This document shows positions 38,880-48,528 of a DNA stretch of 64,000 nucleotides, one piece after another. Made by a program: the position numbers and the translations under genes. The stretch's first letter is position 1; every line of letters begins with the position of its first letter. Source of the DNA: Trametopsis cervina (taxonomy: Eukaryota > Basidiomycota > Agaricomycetes > Polyporales > Irpicaceae); assembly GCA_022385755.1 (NCBI GenBank), contig MU278357.1:434001-498000 (forward strand), in the 5' to 3' direction. The notes beneath the pieces are model-generated. The model saw only the letters and a list, made by a program, of their open reading frames with translations. It made no database searches and had not been told where the DNA came from.

Positions 38880-39940
38880 GAGCCTTGTGCTGGAGCACTT
38901 CATCTCGCTTAGAAAGCTTCGGTTTGGACAGCGCCGCCTGTCACCCAAACATCGAACTGGAGCACTCTCGAACGTTCACCTGAAGCTCGTTTCCTACCCC
39001 GACGGGCATGGACGATTACGGTACGAGCACGTCTGTGTCAGTTTGGATGCCGTTCTTACTGCATGCTTTTTTTATCTTTTACGCGCAGCCGAGCTTGGAT
39101 TCTAATTGACTGTATTGATCATCCGTACACTTCGGCATCTGCAGCTGTCGAACAACGGTTCTGGGATGCCGGAGCTTGCTGCAGATGCACTAGGTTTGGT
39201 AAGCAGGTTGCGCTGCATACTTCGTAGTTGTATTTCATATTCATTCACCCTTCATAGAAGGACTAATAGTCACGCAGGTCCGACACTTACACGTTTTACA
39301 CGTTTGGTGAAGACACCGCGACATAGCTTAGGTAAATATAATCATCTACTGGTCATCTGTAGTTGGGGGTACCATGACCTAATTGGTACACGACTGTAGG
39401 GCGCCCTCACGTCGGTCAGAAGAAAGAGGCAGGTGGCCTGCAACGTGCCCTAGGCTCGAGCCGAATAGCGTTACCATCGACAGCAACTTTGAGCGGAAGT
39501 TGCGACAGGTGGCCACGATGTTCGCTTAGCTGGAACTCGTGTCGGGCCACGCAATGGCCTCTACTGTGCCGACTTCACGCACTGTAACCTTCGGACGGCA
39601 GATTTTGGTAGGAGGCTGCACTCAGAGGTGGTGTCCCTGTGTTTAATTTAACCCAAGTTCGGAGCATACGGTGGGCGCATGTCTTTCTGCGTACTGCGGA
39701 CTGCGTTCCCCGCCGACTCTCTTTGAACTCGATGAAAACGGTGACACGACCCTGGCCGTCGAAGGCCGCCGCCTTCTTCAATTGGAACGGAACTATACAG
39801 AAGGTCAGCAAGATCTGCGGGAATTGGTCTCTCGGCTCGTTGTGTACGGTATGTTGGTTACCTCGCCATACAGGTGCAGGAAAACACTGACCATACTCCA
39901 CCGTACTTGTTCGGCCCGTTCCGTCTCTGCAGATTGAGTT
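38880..39940 (+). pseudogene. Possible decayed or mis-assembled multi-exon gene, F-box/LRR-like flavour
   Basis: Several protein-like segments lie on the plus strand in changing frames. The first (from ATG 38880) reads EHFISLRKLRFGQRRLSP and on to GHGRLRYEH. A plausible intron (GTCTGT...GCGCAG) leads to LIDCIDHPYTSASAAVEQRF. Later come VTIDSNFERKLRQVATMFA, interrupted by TAG, then LELVSGHAMASTVPTSRTV and finally ELDENGDTTLAVEGRRLL. These resemble the loosely conserved C-terminal halves of Agaricomycete F-box proteins, but no F-box is visible and a stop interrupts one block. I call it a probable pseudogene. A functional gene with unusual splicing is the alternative. Confidence 0.33.
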
Positions 39941-40671
39941 TTCGGAGCGTTCAGCGACATTGATCCACAGTGACAGGCTCCCGACATCATGACATACTCC
40001 ATTCGGAAGTGAGTCACCTATCTTCGTAAACACGAACACTAATAACATCGATAGCGGGCTCATGAGATCATACTTCGCCCATGGCTATAGCCCCAGCAGC
40101 TATCCCAGCCATATTCTGGCTCGTAAGCCACCGGCAGCCTGATATGAAAGGTCACACTTTGGGGAAACAAAATCTCGACGACAACACGCTGTAGGATACC
40201 CGGCTCCTCTCCCCCAAGATCGTGTTTCTCCCCTCGAAGCAGCTTGGCATGGAGCCTCAGCACGACGTGATCCGAAGGATGATTTAAAAAAATTACTACG
40301 CCCGCGGTGGAAAACATAATTTCACTTCATTATAAACGGCTCTATGAGCGATTCTACGCCATAATTACCGCCGTTATCACCCATTCTTCGGAGATATAAC
40401 GTTGGCTTTCGGTAGCACTCGGCGACTACGTTTATTTCATGCGGCTTTGTGGCGTATATGCCAGACATGACGTCATATGCCGCTCCCGCCGCCATCGCGA
40501 ACTATGACCTCACCTGCTCCGTCGGCCCCAATTGTGGTAAGGTCTTATGGAGGGGGTGGAAAATCTGTTCCCATATATTACTCTTGACTCTCACCCTCAT
40601 CAACATCATCCCGCCTTGCTCACTGTTCTCAACAACGAACTCACACTTCCTCATATTCATATCCATCCACC
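39941..40671. other. Intergenic, promoter of the mitochondrial-type gene at 40672
   Basis: About 730 nt without a supportable gene. The ~60 nt before ATG 40672 are pyrimidine-rich, typical of a transcribed leader. Confidence 0.45.
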
Positions 40672-41235
40672 ATGTACTCAATTGCTGCTCGTTCTGTCGC
40701 TCGCCGTGCCGTCGTGGCACCTGTGACGCGTTCTACCGTCCTCGTAAACCACTACTCTAGTAGTGTGCACGGAAATGACCCAGAGGTATGTCGTGTTGCT
40801 GCAAGGAATAGTTTTAGGCTTACACTTTTGCAGGTCATTGAGACGGAGAAGCAGCGCAACCTACGAGGCGAACAACATAAGACCTCGACCCCTATCAAAA
40901 ACGCGCCAGGATGGAACCAATATCTCGCCAGCCAGTCAGAAGCTGCTGTCAAGGTACGCTTCATAGTACCATTAAGACTACATTGTGCTCACTATAGACC
41001 TCGCTAGGCTGACCGCTCAGACCACTCGCCCGAAGAGCTCGCCACTCAGACTGTACAACACATCAAGGATCGTCACCATACCGAACATTCAGCGGGCAAG
41101 CTTGAGGGTGAGGAGCGAGTCGACGCATATGAAGCTTCCTACGAACGTGACGACTTGACAGGCCCCTTGAAGAACTCGGCTCAGAAGGAGGTCGTGGAGA
41201 AATCGGAGTACAAGGAGCGGGTTGTGCGAGAGTGA
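40672..41235 (+). CDS. Small hydrophilic protein with a mitochondrial presequence
   Basis: Three exons with introns at 40784-40833 (GTATGT...TGCAG) and about 40957-41008 (GTACGC...GCTAG). The N-terminus MYSIAARSVARRAVVAPVTR is Arg/Ser/Ala-rich without acidic residues, a good matrix-targeting presequence. The rest is highly charged and hydrophilic: IETEKQRNLRGEQHKTS, APGWNQYLASQSEAAVKADR, ERVDAYEASYERDDLTGPLK and the end EKSEYKERVVRE before TGA 41233-41235. The length is about 150 residues. It resembles other small stress-type mitochondrial proteins of fungi, but I do not recognise a named family. Its neighbour ETFRF1 is also mitochondrial. Confidence 0.75.
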
Positions 41236-41501
41236 ATATTCACAGTATACTCTCTCACGTTGAGGCCAAAATAGTTTTGGATGCCCCGACGTAGACAAAT
41301 AGCTCTGACCAGTCATCTCTCGTTGCATGATCGTGTAACATTATACTGTTCCCACTCGGACTAATTTTGCAATGTATTTGTACGTGCATGGAAGCATAGA
41401 CTTGCACCACGCCAACCACTAGAACGCAACCAACGTCTTTTTATTTACGTGATGGGTGTGTGCGTGAAATGGTGTCTTTCTCCCACATAAAAGCAAAAGA
41501 A

Positions 41502-41583
41502 CTCCCTGGCGGGGAGTCGAACCCCGCTTTCGCGCGTCCGAAAAGATGACAGGCGCGTGTACTAACCGATATACTACCAGGGA
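41502..41583 (-). tRNA. tRNA-Asp(GTC) with a 10-nt intron
   Basis: On the minus strand the acceptor stem TCCCTGG pairs with CCAGGGA and the discriminator base is G. The D-arm reads TATATCGGTTAGTA (box A-like), and box B is GGTTCGACTCC with a CCCCG/CGGGG T-stem. The anticodon stem CGCGC pairs with GCGCG. Loop CTGTCA, then a 10-nt insert, then C gives anticodon GTC with the intron at the canonical site between positions 37 and 38 (41537-41546). A T-run (TTCTTTT) follows the 3' end as the Pol III terminator. Mature length is 72 nt. Confidence 0.93.
41537..41546 (-). other. Intron of tRNA-Asp(GTC)
   Basis: Ten nucleotides (TCTTTTCGGA) inserted one base 3' of the anticodon, at the position cut by the eukaryotic tRNA splicing endonuclease. 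The anticodon loop closes to seven bases without it. Confidence 0.85.
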
Positions 41584-41679
41584 CATGTTAGAGGGTTCGC
41601 CGAAGCACATTGTAACCACCCACACCGTTTCACCAATCTACGCACTATCCAACCCCTTCTCACACCTCCCCTTCCATCC

Positions 41680-42181
41680 ATGTTCTTCGAACTCATGGCG
41701 CAAACCAATACAAGGCTGCGTGTATTGGCCCTCTACAAAGAGCTTCATCGTCTAGGCCGCGACTACCCTGATCCAGGGTGAGTTTCATCGTCGTTCGCAG
41801 CATCACACGACAGGCAGACTCACGTCTTGCCTATCTCAGATACAATTTCCACGGGAAACTCAGAGGATTATTCGAGAGTATGTTTCAGTATGAAGCCTTC
41901 ACTCCATATCCGGCACTTACGCGATGCTGGTAGAGAATAAGTCCCTCAAGGATGAACAGGAGATCGAGAGAGCTATCGCGTTAGGGGAGTACATTCGCAA
42001 CGGTACGTGATATTATTCCGTCTTACACGAAAGTCAGTCTCATCGGACGTGTTGTGATATCACAGAAACACTTGCTCTGTACTCTCTACGAAAGTACAGG
42101 CATCTGAAGAGGATGTATCCCGACAAGCCCAGTGTGGTCGAACCCCTTTCCGAACGGGAGCTGCCTCAGCACAAAACGTGA
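41680..42181 (+). CDS. ETFRF1/LYRM5-like LYR-family mitochondrial protein
   Basis: LYR-motif protein homologous to electron-transfer-flavoprotein regulatory factor 1, which in animals binds ETF in the matrix and removes its flavin. The motif block RVLALYKELHRLGRDYPDP (LYK in place of LYR) is followed by YNFHGKLRGLFE, then KNKSLKDEQEIERAIALGEY and ETLALYSLRKYRHLKRMYP. This order and spacing match ETFRF1 (LGRDYP, LKN, GEF, LRKYRAMKQRY). Three introns (GTGAGT after YPDPG, GTATGT after LFE, GTACGT after YIRN) all join in phase. The start is ATG 41680 (MFFELMAQ) or the in-frame ATG 41695. The stop is TGA 42179-42181. The protein has about 100 residues. Confidence 0.88.
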
Positions 42182-42240
42182 CATATCGTCCGGGGTCTGA
42201 ACAGAGAAGAAATATGTGCCCCTACATGCGCTAGGCCATC

Positions 42241-42726
42241 ATGTGGGAACGATATGCGCCCCAAGCCAGCACGACGGTTGTGCACTCCTATCACCTACTA
42301 TATGCCACTGCAATAACTCCTCCCAGCACGACGCGTCGTTCGCTCGACGGGCACCCACAGAGGATCATATGCGCGTTTATCGCGTGCCCTGGTCCTGGGG
42401 GTGGAGAGTTCTGCGCTGATAGTGCGGTTATGGACGCTACCAGCCATATATCACGTCATACGGACCGAGCCTTGTCGATTGGTGGAAGGACGGATTAGGA
42501 AACGGAGAGGTAGCGGGATAGCACCTGGGTATGTTTCATGCACGTTCTCGACGATAATATGTGCTGTATTATAAACTTTGGAATCTGACACGGTATCGAT
42601 CGAAATGAGTTGGGTTCATTCCAGAGGCTCTATGATGATATCGAAGGTGAGTGGGAAAGGCCTACATGCAACGGCTAAAATATATTTACAGTATCAGATT
42701 TTCAGGGCGATTCCTCTGCGTTGTAA
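42241..42726 (+). CDS. Small spliced gene, ~78 residues, unknown function
   Basis: Five exons join in phase: 42241-42276 (MWERYAPQASTT), 42327-42383 (HDASFARRAPTEDHMRVYR), 42423-42509 (CGYGRYQPYITSYGPSLVDW and on to KDGLGNGE), 42625-42646 (RLYDDIE) and 42692-42726 (VSDFQGDSSAL, TAA). Introns end in CAG or TAG, and two have strong GT donors (GTGAGT at 42647). The second intron is only 39 nt. An alternative donor nine bases earlier gives 48 nt and keeps phase. A stop lies in frame just upstream of the ATG. The peptide is aromatic-rich in the middle and acidic at the end, with no signal peptide. It sits between two genes and is too fragmented to appear as a long ORF. I do not recognise it. Confidence 0.5.
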
Positions 42727-43030
42727 GACTATGTCGTTTCACGTCCCGTGCGAAGTACACGCCGATCCTACTCTACGGACGAATTTTTGCTTGCGACACA
42801 GGTACGTATCGTGTAAGCTGCAGGCTCCGAGGTCACTTATTTTTGATCAACTCTCGAAATCGCTCGCTCGCTCGAAGTCGAGATGCGTTGATGCGTTTTG
42901 AGTCTGATAACTGACCAATATGCTCCTCACAAAAACAGAATGCGTGCAAATGTGAAGCATTATGAACGTCATAGGTGAGCAAATACATTAATGTACAATA
43001 TTTAATTCATGAATTTCCCTTCAACCAGTT
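42727..43030. other. Intergenic, convergent 3' ends
   Basis: About 300 nt between the small plus-strand gene and the minus-strand TSP3-repeat gene. Nothing recognised. Confidence 0.4.
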
Positions 43031-44448
43031 CTACTTCTTCACTTCGACGTCGACAATACCGTCGTTGTTATCGTCGTCGTCTAGATCGTCAGGAATACCG
43101 TCATTGTCGTCGTCGAAGTCTATATCGTCAGGAAGGCCATCGTTATCATCGTCAGGGTCCACGTCGTCGGGAATTCCATCGTCGTCGTTATCTGGTGCAG
43201 CATTGGTCTCATCGTCAAGTATGCCATCTCCATTGGCGTCAGGGTCTACATCGTCGGGAATGCCATCGTTGTCATCGTCTGGGTCCACGTCGTCAGGAAT
43301 TCCGTCGTCGTCGTTATCTGGTTCAGCATTGTTCTCATCGTCAAGTATGCCATCCCCATTGGCGTCCGGGTCTACATTGTCGGGGATTCCATCGTTATCA
43401 TCGTCTAGATCCTCGTCGTCGGGAATCCCATCGTCGTCGTTATCTGGCTCAGGATCTCCGTTGTTCTCTTGGTCATCAGGCGTACCGTCCCCGTCAGCGT
43501 CTGTATCTTCGTCGTCAGGAATGCCATCTCCGTCAGCATCTGCTTGGCCGCCGTTATTCTCCTGGTCATCAGGCGTACCATTCCCGTCGGCGTCGGGATC
43601 TACATCGTCGGGAATACCATCGCCGTCCGTGTCCGTTTGGTCGCCGTTATTCTCCTGGTCGTCAGGCGTACCATTCCCGTCGGCGTCAGGGTCTACATCG
43701 TCGGGAATGCCATCGCCGTCCGTATCTGTTGCGTCGCCGTTATTCCCCTGGTCATCAGGCGTACCGTCTCCGTCAGCGTCGGGGTCTACATCGTCAGGAA
43801 TGCCATCTCCGTCCGTATCTGTTTCGTCGGCGTCGTCGCCATTATCGGTGTCTCCATTGTCTCCATTATCGTCACCACCGTCGTCGGTGTTGTCGTTGTC
43901 GTTATCGCCGCCGCCGTTGTTGTTGTTGCCTCCCGAGCCTGCATTGCCGCCTATCGCATCTCCACTCTGGCTGGTACCACCCGCGCCACCAACACTGGAT
44001 CCTCCAGTGTTATTAATCGTCCCTCCACTGTTGGAGACCGATCCACCGTTAGCATCGCCTGCGTTCCCTGAAGTCGCATCGCCTCCTCTGGAATTGCCAT
44101 CACCGCCTCTGGCGTCGCCCGTGGTCGACGTTCCTCCCATACCCCCTAACGCTGTCCTGCAGGTCAGCATTCGACCCATTGACATGATTCCCGATGCGTA
44201 CCTGACCCATCGTCATTTGTTATAGTGCCTCCTGGGCCAACGTCCTGGGTAACGTCGCCGCCGTTGGCGTCACCTGAATTGCCGCTCTTTGCGCTTCCTC
44301 CCTGGGGGAAGCGCTTCATGACTGGGAGAAGATCATCTCTCCGCCGAGGCACGGCAGAACGTGCCTGGAGAGCTTGTGGTTGAAGAGGGTAGGCTAAAGC
44401 TTGGCCAGCCGTGAGGGCCAGCACGACGAAGGCGAGCATGGAACGCAT
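43031..44448 (-). CDS. Secreted Asp-rich protein with thrombospondin type-3-like calcium-binding repeats
   Basis: About 455 residues in two exons. The signal peptide is MRSMLAFVVLALTAGQALA. Two probable Kex2 sites follow (AVPRRR and VMKR), then a Gly/Asn/Ser-rich low-complexity domain with SGNSGDANGGD and GGDATSGNAGDANGGS units. The C-terminal ~270 residues are repeats of the D-x-D-x-D-G-I-P-D-D type. There are four 31-residue units (TDTDGDGIPDDVDPDADGNG, then TPDDQENNG) and about three 42-residue units (EPDNDDDGIPDDVDPDDDND pattern). The intron starts GTACGC, and the acceptor that keeps phase is GACAG, joining DDGS to ALGGMGG. The Asp pattern matches TSP3 repeats, which bind many Ca2+ ions. 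No membrane anchor or enzymatic domain is present. The role is unknown; a calcium-binding extracellular or cell-wall matrix protein is likely. The end VDVEVKK precedes TAG 43031-43033. Confidence 0.85.
43034..43850 (-). repeat. Coding minisatellite of the TSP3 domain (93-bp and ~126-bp units)
   Basis: At DNA level the repeat domain has two unit classes. Four 93-bp units lie at roughly 43465-43840. About three 126-bp units lie at roughly 43040-43450. Units within a class are much closer to one another than units between classes, as expected from unequal crossing-over. Confidence 0.7.
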
Positions 44449-45547
44449 TGTGAATTATGGGAAGTCGGTGTTGAATAGGATAAGTAGGATGAAATGACGG
44501 AGTATGCAGGTGAGTTGGGTATGATTCTGTTTGGTAAAGCTTCCAGTACGACTCACCAGAGAATTTATAGACGAAGAGGTGGAGAAGTATCGTGGTACGT
44601 ACCTCTTGGTATGCGCGATTTTGTGCGGATGCAAGGCGGATGCTGGGAAGTGTGTCTCCATTGACGAGTTCAAGAGAATGCCCAGGACATCCTCCATGGC
44701 GCGAAGGAGCGTTGCGATACCTCCGCGCCGTAGGGAGACACGTCGGAAAGGCCATAAGAGTCAAGATACTCGCACCTCCTTGGCCACCACCAACGAAATC
44801 CTGCATTCAGTCGGTCCGGCTATACCTGTGCACTGTTCACAGGCACCATAGCGGGTACACATGAGATGCGGGAATGGAGTGCTGGAGCGTTGTACCAAGA
44901 CCATTCTCCTATTCGGGCGACATCCGCGGTGGGCACCACGAAAACCAAGATGAAGATGGAGGGCACAAGTGTACACCGGTGGAATCGTCGTCAATTTGGA
45001 CCGTCGATAAATTTAATTTCCTTGGCATTCACTCGTGTAGAGATCGAGTTTTCCCTGTTACCATCCTCCAGCGATTGAGCTTAGTGACGTCGGGCGAGCA
45101 GTAAGTTTGTAAGCGCTCAAGCGGTCGGTATTTGATCGTGTGTGGCAACAGCTTTGGAATTAAACAAGTACAAACATAGGCTGCCCGTCGAACATACCGT
45201 TTCACACACTTCGAGATAAACACAGACGACTCTTACTTAAAATGCTCGAAAATGAGCGGTCCTGCGATATCGTGCTGATTTCTTACCTGCAATTTCTGAA
45301 GAACCTCACAGATTGCGTTAGAGCAGCCATACAATGCGACTGTTAGTTGTACAGATTACTACTATATGTCCGTAAAGCTTGATCGGGAAACAACTATCAA
45401 GAACAGAACCACGACTAGAGTGTTCAAAGTTCGATCCAGGACTCGAAAACAACGAAGAACTAAACGAAAGGGACGGAGAATGAGCGGATCAAGTGCGTCT
45501 AGATAGGAGTACAGTCTGTGAGTAGCGATGTGTCGTGCAGAACGCGT
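44449..45547. other. Intergenic, TSP3-gene promoter
   Basis: About 1.1 kb between two minus-strand genes. Small open frames on both strands have no family resemblance. No TATA box close to the ATG at 44448 or RNA gene was recognised. Confidence 0.45.
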
Positions 45548-47942
45548 TCAGCAGTAGAAGAGACGAGTGAGAATCGTAGACACGGTGATGACGCCAGCGG
45601 CCATCATCATGGCGGCAGGAACATCGGACGTGGAACGAGCTGCACTGCTAGTCCAGCCTGGGGGTAAGCCGAGCGAGGGAGTTGGTGCGCTCGAGATAGA
45701 TGTGATGAGCTCGCCGTTCGTAGTGATGATAAACGTCAAAACAGTCGGCGAGGGCGTCACAGTCGGGATCGCAGTCTGGTTGACATGGTTTGTTTCCAAC
45801 GCTGGGACGTACGTGCTTGTAGCTAGTCCGTACGACACAACCTTGCCTTGCGGTGCTGAAATGGACGCGTTGAAGATGTAGGCTGGTGGAGATATGGATG
45901 GTGTGGGTAGGAGGAAGTTCGGGAGGTCAGTGGTTACCGTGGCTGAAGCTGAGGAGAAGAACGACTCTACGACATCCGGCGACTGAACAGGCGCGGAAGC
46001 ATTGCGAAGTGGGTAGAGACCGATCATGGGTGGCTCTTTCCTGTCAATGCCGTAACTGAAGAGAACAATGAGCCACTGTTGTTTGTATACCTGGAAGTAT
46101 ACGGATCTTACCTGTAGACGCTGTATACTGTTCGCAAGAACGCCGCACCTACTTGCGAAGTCAGAAATGTATCGAAGCGCATTCATCAGGGATGTGTGTC
46201 CGTACCAAATTGCCAATCAAGGCCATCGGAGCTCGGAGGGGATGCTTTAGGCCAGCTCAAGCACAAATCAGGCGTTGAGCTGGTAGGTCCGATCAGGTAG
46301 TCGGTCGGTTGTAATTGGAACGTTTGGTGGCTACAAGGGATAGCCTATCAGGTCCAGTATCTGTAGAACAAACGCAATGCTGGCTCACCCGAATTGGAAG
46401 GAAATGGTCTCATTCACATCGCACGGCACAACCCACTGGCCAGCTGGTATCCTATATTTAACACCAACAATGGAGATGTAGTAAAGAATCACGTACTGGA
46501 ATCAACCAGTCGACTTCCCGCGATGGTGGAATATATACGCGCCACCTGAAGAACCGCGTCAGTGAAGAGACATCACGGTTTGATATGCATAGCATACATC
46601 CTGGTATGGTCCAAAGATACCTGGCGTTCCGCTATTTATATAGTAAGTCAGCAGACTAGCCAGACACAGACAACGTCGCTTACACATCGAACAAGGCTAG
46701 AGATGTGTTTGATGTAGCATCAGGATAAGTAGGCTGTGGGGTCAGCGCGGTGCCGTTAACCTGGAGGAATATGTGAGCTTTAGTATGAGATACTCAGGAT
46801 TTCTATACGTCCTCAGCGCACCTGAATACCGGAAAGAGGAATGGCCCATTGAAGATAGCTGGAAGTGTTACCCGCAGAACCGAGCAAAGGCGCGAAGGGC
46901 ACGACTTCTGTCCAGTGAATCAAGCTAATGTTCGAGACAACTGAACCGTCGATAGCGCCTAATGACATCATAGCAGTCAGCAGCTGTTACCGTGAGAGGT
47001 AACCTGGTAGCTACCAAGGGTAAGGCTGCCTGAGGAATTCAACGTAAGACTCAAGCCGAAAAGCGGATACGCCAGCTGCCCACGTTGGGCGACTGTCGCC
47101 AAGAATGGAGTTCCTGTGCCTATGAGTATAATCGTCAATATCCTTTTCTGGCGGGGAATTTACACCGTGTTGTGCTTACCATTCGGAAGACTTCCGAAGA
47201 TACGCGAAAGTCGAGGGAAGCCCAGACCCAATACACCACTGACATCGTCTTGGAAAACCACAGTACTGGAATTAACAATACCTGAGGCATGGGGATGTCA
47301 GCTAGGTATGGTATGCATTATGCCAGGCGTACATACCGAGCGGCTGCTGCGCAACGGTCAGGTTAGACACCTGTATGCTTTCCAAGGCAACGAATCCAGC
47401 AGCAGCTATCCTCAAGTAAGCATTGGCAACACAAGACAAGCACACAAAGGCTAGGCGTACAGGTGTCATCCGCAAAGCTAACATTGAACAATGTCTGATT
47501 ATTGTTGACCCCCACAAACGTCGGGCTCTCGTATCCAAGCTGGTATTTCGGGACGTTGCATGCCGAGTCTTTGCATTGCGATGATATCAACCAGAGGTCC
47601 GCAGATGCAGTGTCCAGAGCGATTCGAAAGCTCGTGTTGCCCACAGATATCACGCTGAAGTACGTTCTGCCGAAATGAAATAGAATTAGCTGTCGTAACC
47701 CAATTTCTTCCCAAGTAGTGAACGCACTGGTCCACCTGTGAATAGACAAGAGGGACTATAGCGGCATTTGGGCTTGTTGAAGTGTTATTTCCGACTGTGA
47801 TGACTGCTGACTCTTCGATGCTCTCTAGGGCCGAGCGTTGTGTAAGGCTGCGCACCGGTGGGCGGATGTAGCGCAATGTGCCGCCCAAGGCCAGGCAACC
47901 TTCCAGTACGGCGAGAGCAGCGAGAAGAGCAAAAGTGAACAT
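45548..47942 (-). CDS. Pepsin-like aspartic protease (A1) with C-terminal hydrophobic anchor
   Basis: Secretory A1 aspartyl protease. Signal peptide MFTFALLAALAVLEGCLA, then a pro-region. The first active-site block is FRIALDTASADLWLISSQC (DTAS in place of DTGS). SCKDSACNVPKYQLGY-like Cys pairing and GVNNNQTLFNVSFADD follow. The flap-side block VSGVLGLGFPRLSRIFGSLP precedes TPFLATVAQRGQLAYPLFGL. The second active-site block is SLALFDVGTPGIFGPYQD (D-V-G-T). The fold ends DWQFGAAFLRTVYSVYR, YGIDRKEPPMIGLYPL. A Ser/Thr/Pro-rich stalk of about 130 residues leads to a hydrophobic end (PAAMMMAAGVITVSTILTRL) before TAG/TAA at 45548, suggesting a GPI anchor or a single membrane span. More than ten short introns. 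Both catalytic Asp residues are retained. The start is ATG 47940-47942. Confidence 0.87.
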
Positions 47943-48528
47943 CGGGAGATGCGAAAAATAGAGCTACTGCTCTGGCATTCGCAAGTGAATGCTGAGGCTG
48001 CCGCCGACACCGAGCACAGTTGTTGCAGGAAGAGACCAGGTTACGGTGCGAAATTCCCGCTCGGCGGCATGGCCGTTGCTCAGCTCGCGCGGCTAATCAA
48101 ACGCAGGCGCTCAATGTACGGCTGCTATCGGCCGCCGCGCAGACAAATAACGGTGGAGCACGTAACTTGCCTAGTGGCCAATGGCGCAGCAGGAGTCACC
48201 CTAAGACACACTAGGAAAGCCCCTGAGTACAGCTGCGAGAAATGATCAAGTACAACAGATATTACCATTGGTATAGTTCAATAAAGGAGAGGTATAACGA
48301 ACAACAGAGGACATTCCAAGACATGCATACATGGGATAATACATCCTCAAATGATAGAACGAAAGCCACAACGTTTAGTATAAATATCGTGATGGGATGG
48401 CGCGACCGGTGTTGAAGACGGGTGGATGGACAGGATAAAGGTGTATACGATAAACGGATAAAGTGTATAACAAGAGACGAGGGAGAGAGCGAGACAAGAG
48501 GAAGGAAAACCAAAGGAAATAAAGGAAA
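47943..48528. other. Intergenic, protease promoter and RasGAP 3' flank
   Basis: About 590 nt between two minus-strand genes. No gene, RNA or repeat recognised. AT-rich sequence next to the RasGAP stop is consistent with a 3' untranslated region. Confidence 0.45.

Noticed and set aside
39575..40063. Minus-strand frame of 162 codons
   Set aside because: No domain, no splice partners and no coding-like composition. Plus-strand blocks in the same place look more protein-like.
43009..44225. Long plus-strand frames of 335 and 416 codons
   Set aside because: They are mirror images of the GAC-rich TSP3 repeats on the other strand. The Ser/Pro or Arg/His repeats they encode are artefacts of repeat composition.
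45425..45450. GTTCGATCC-like box B suggesting another tRNA
   Set aside because: No acceptor stem, D-arm or anticodon arm can be folded around it.
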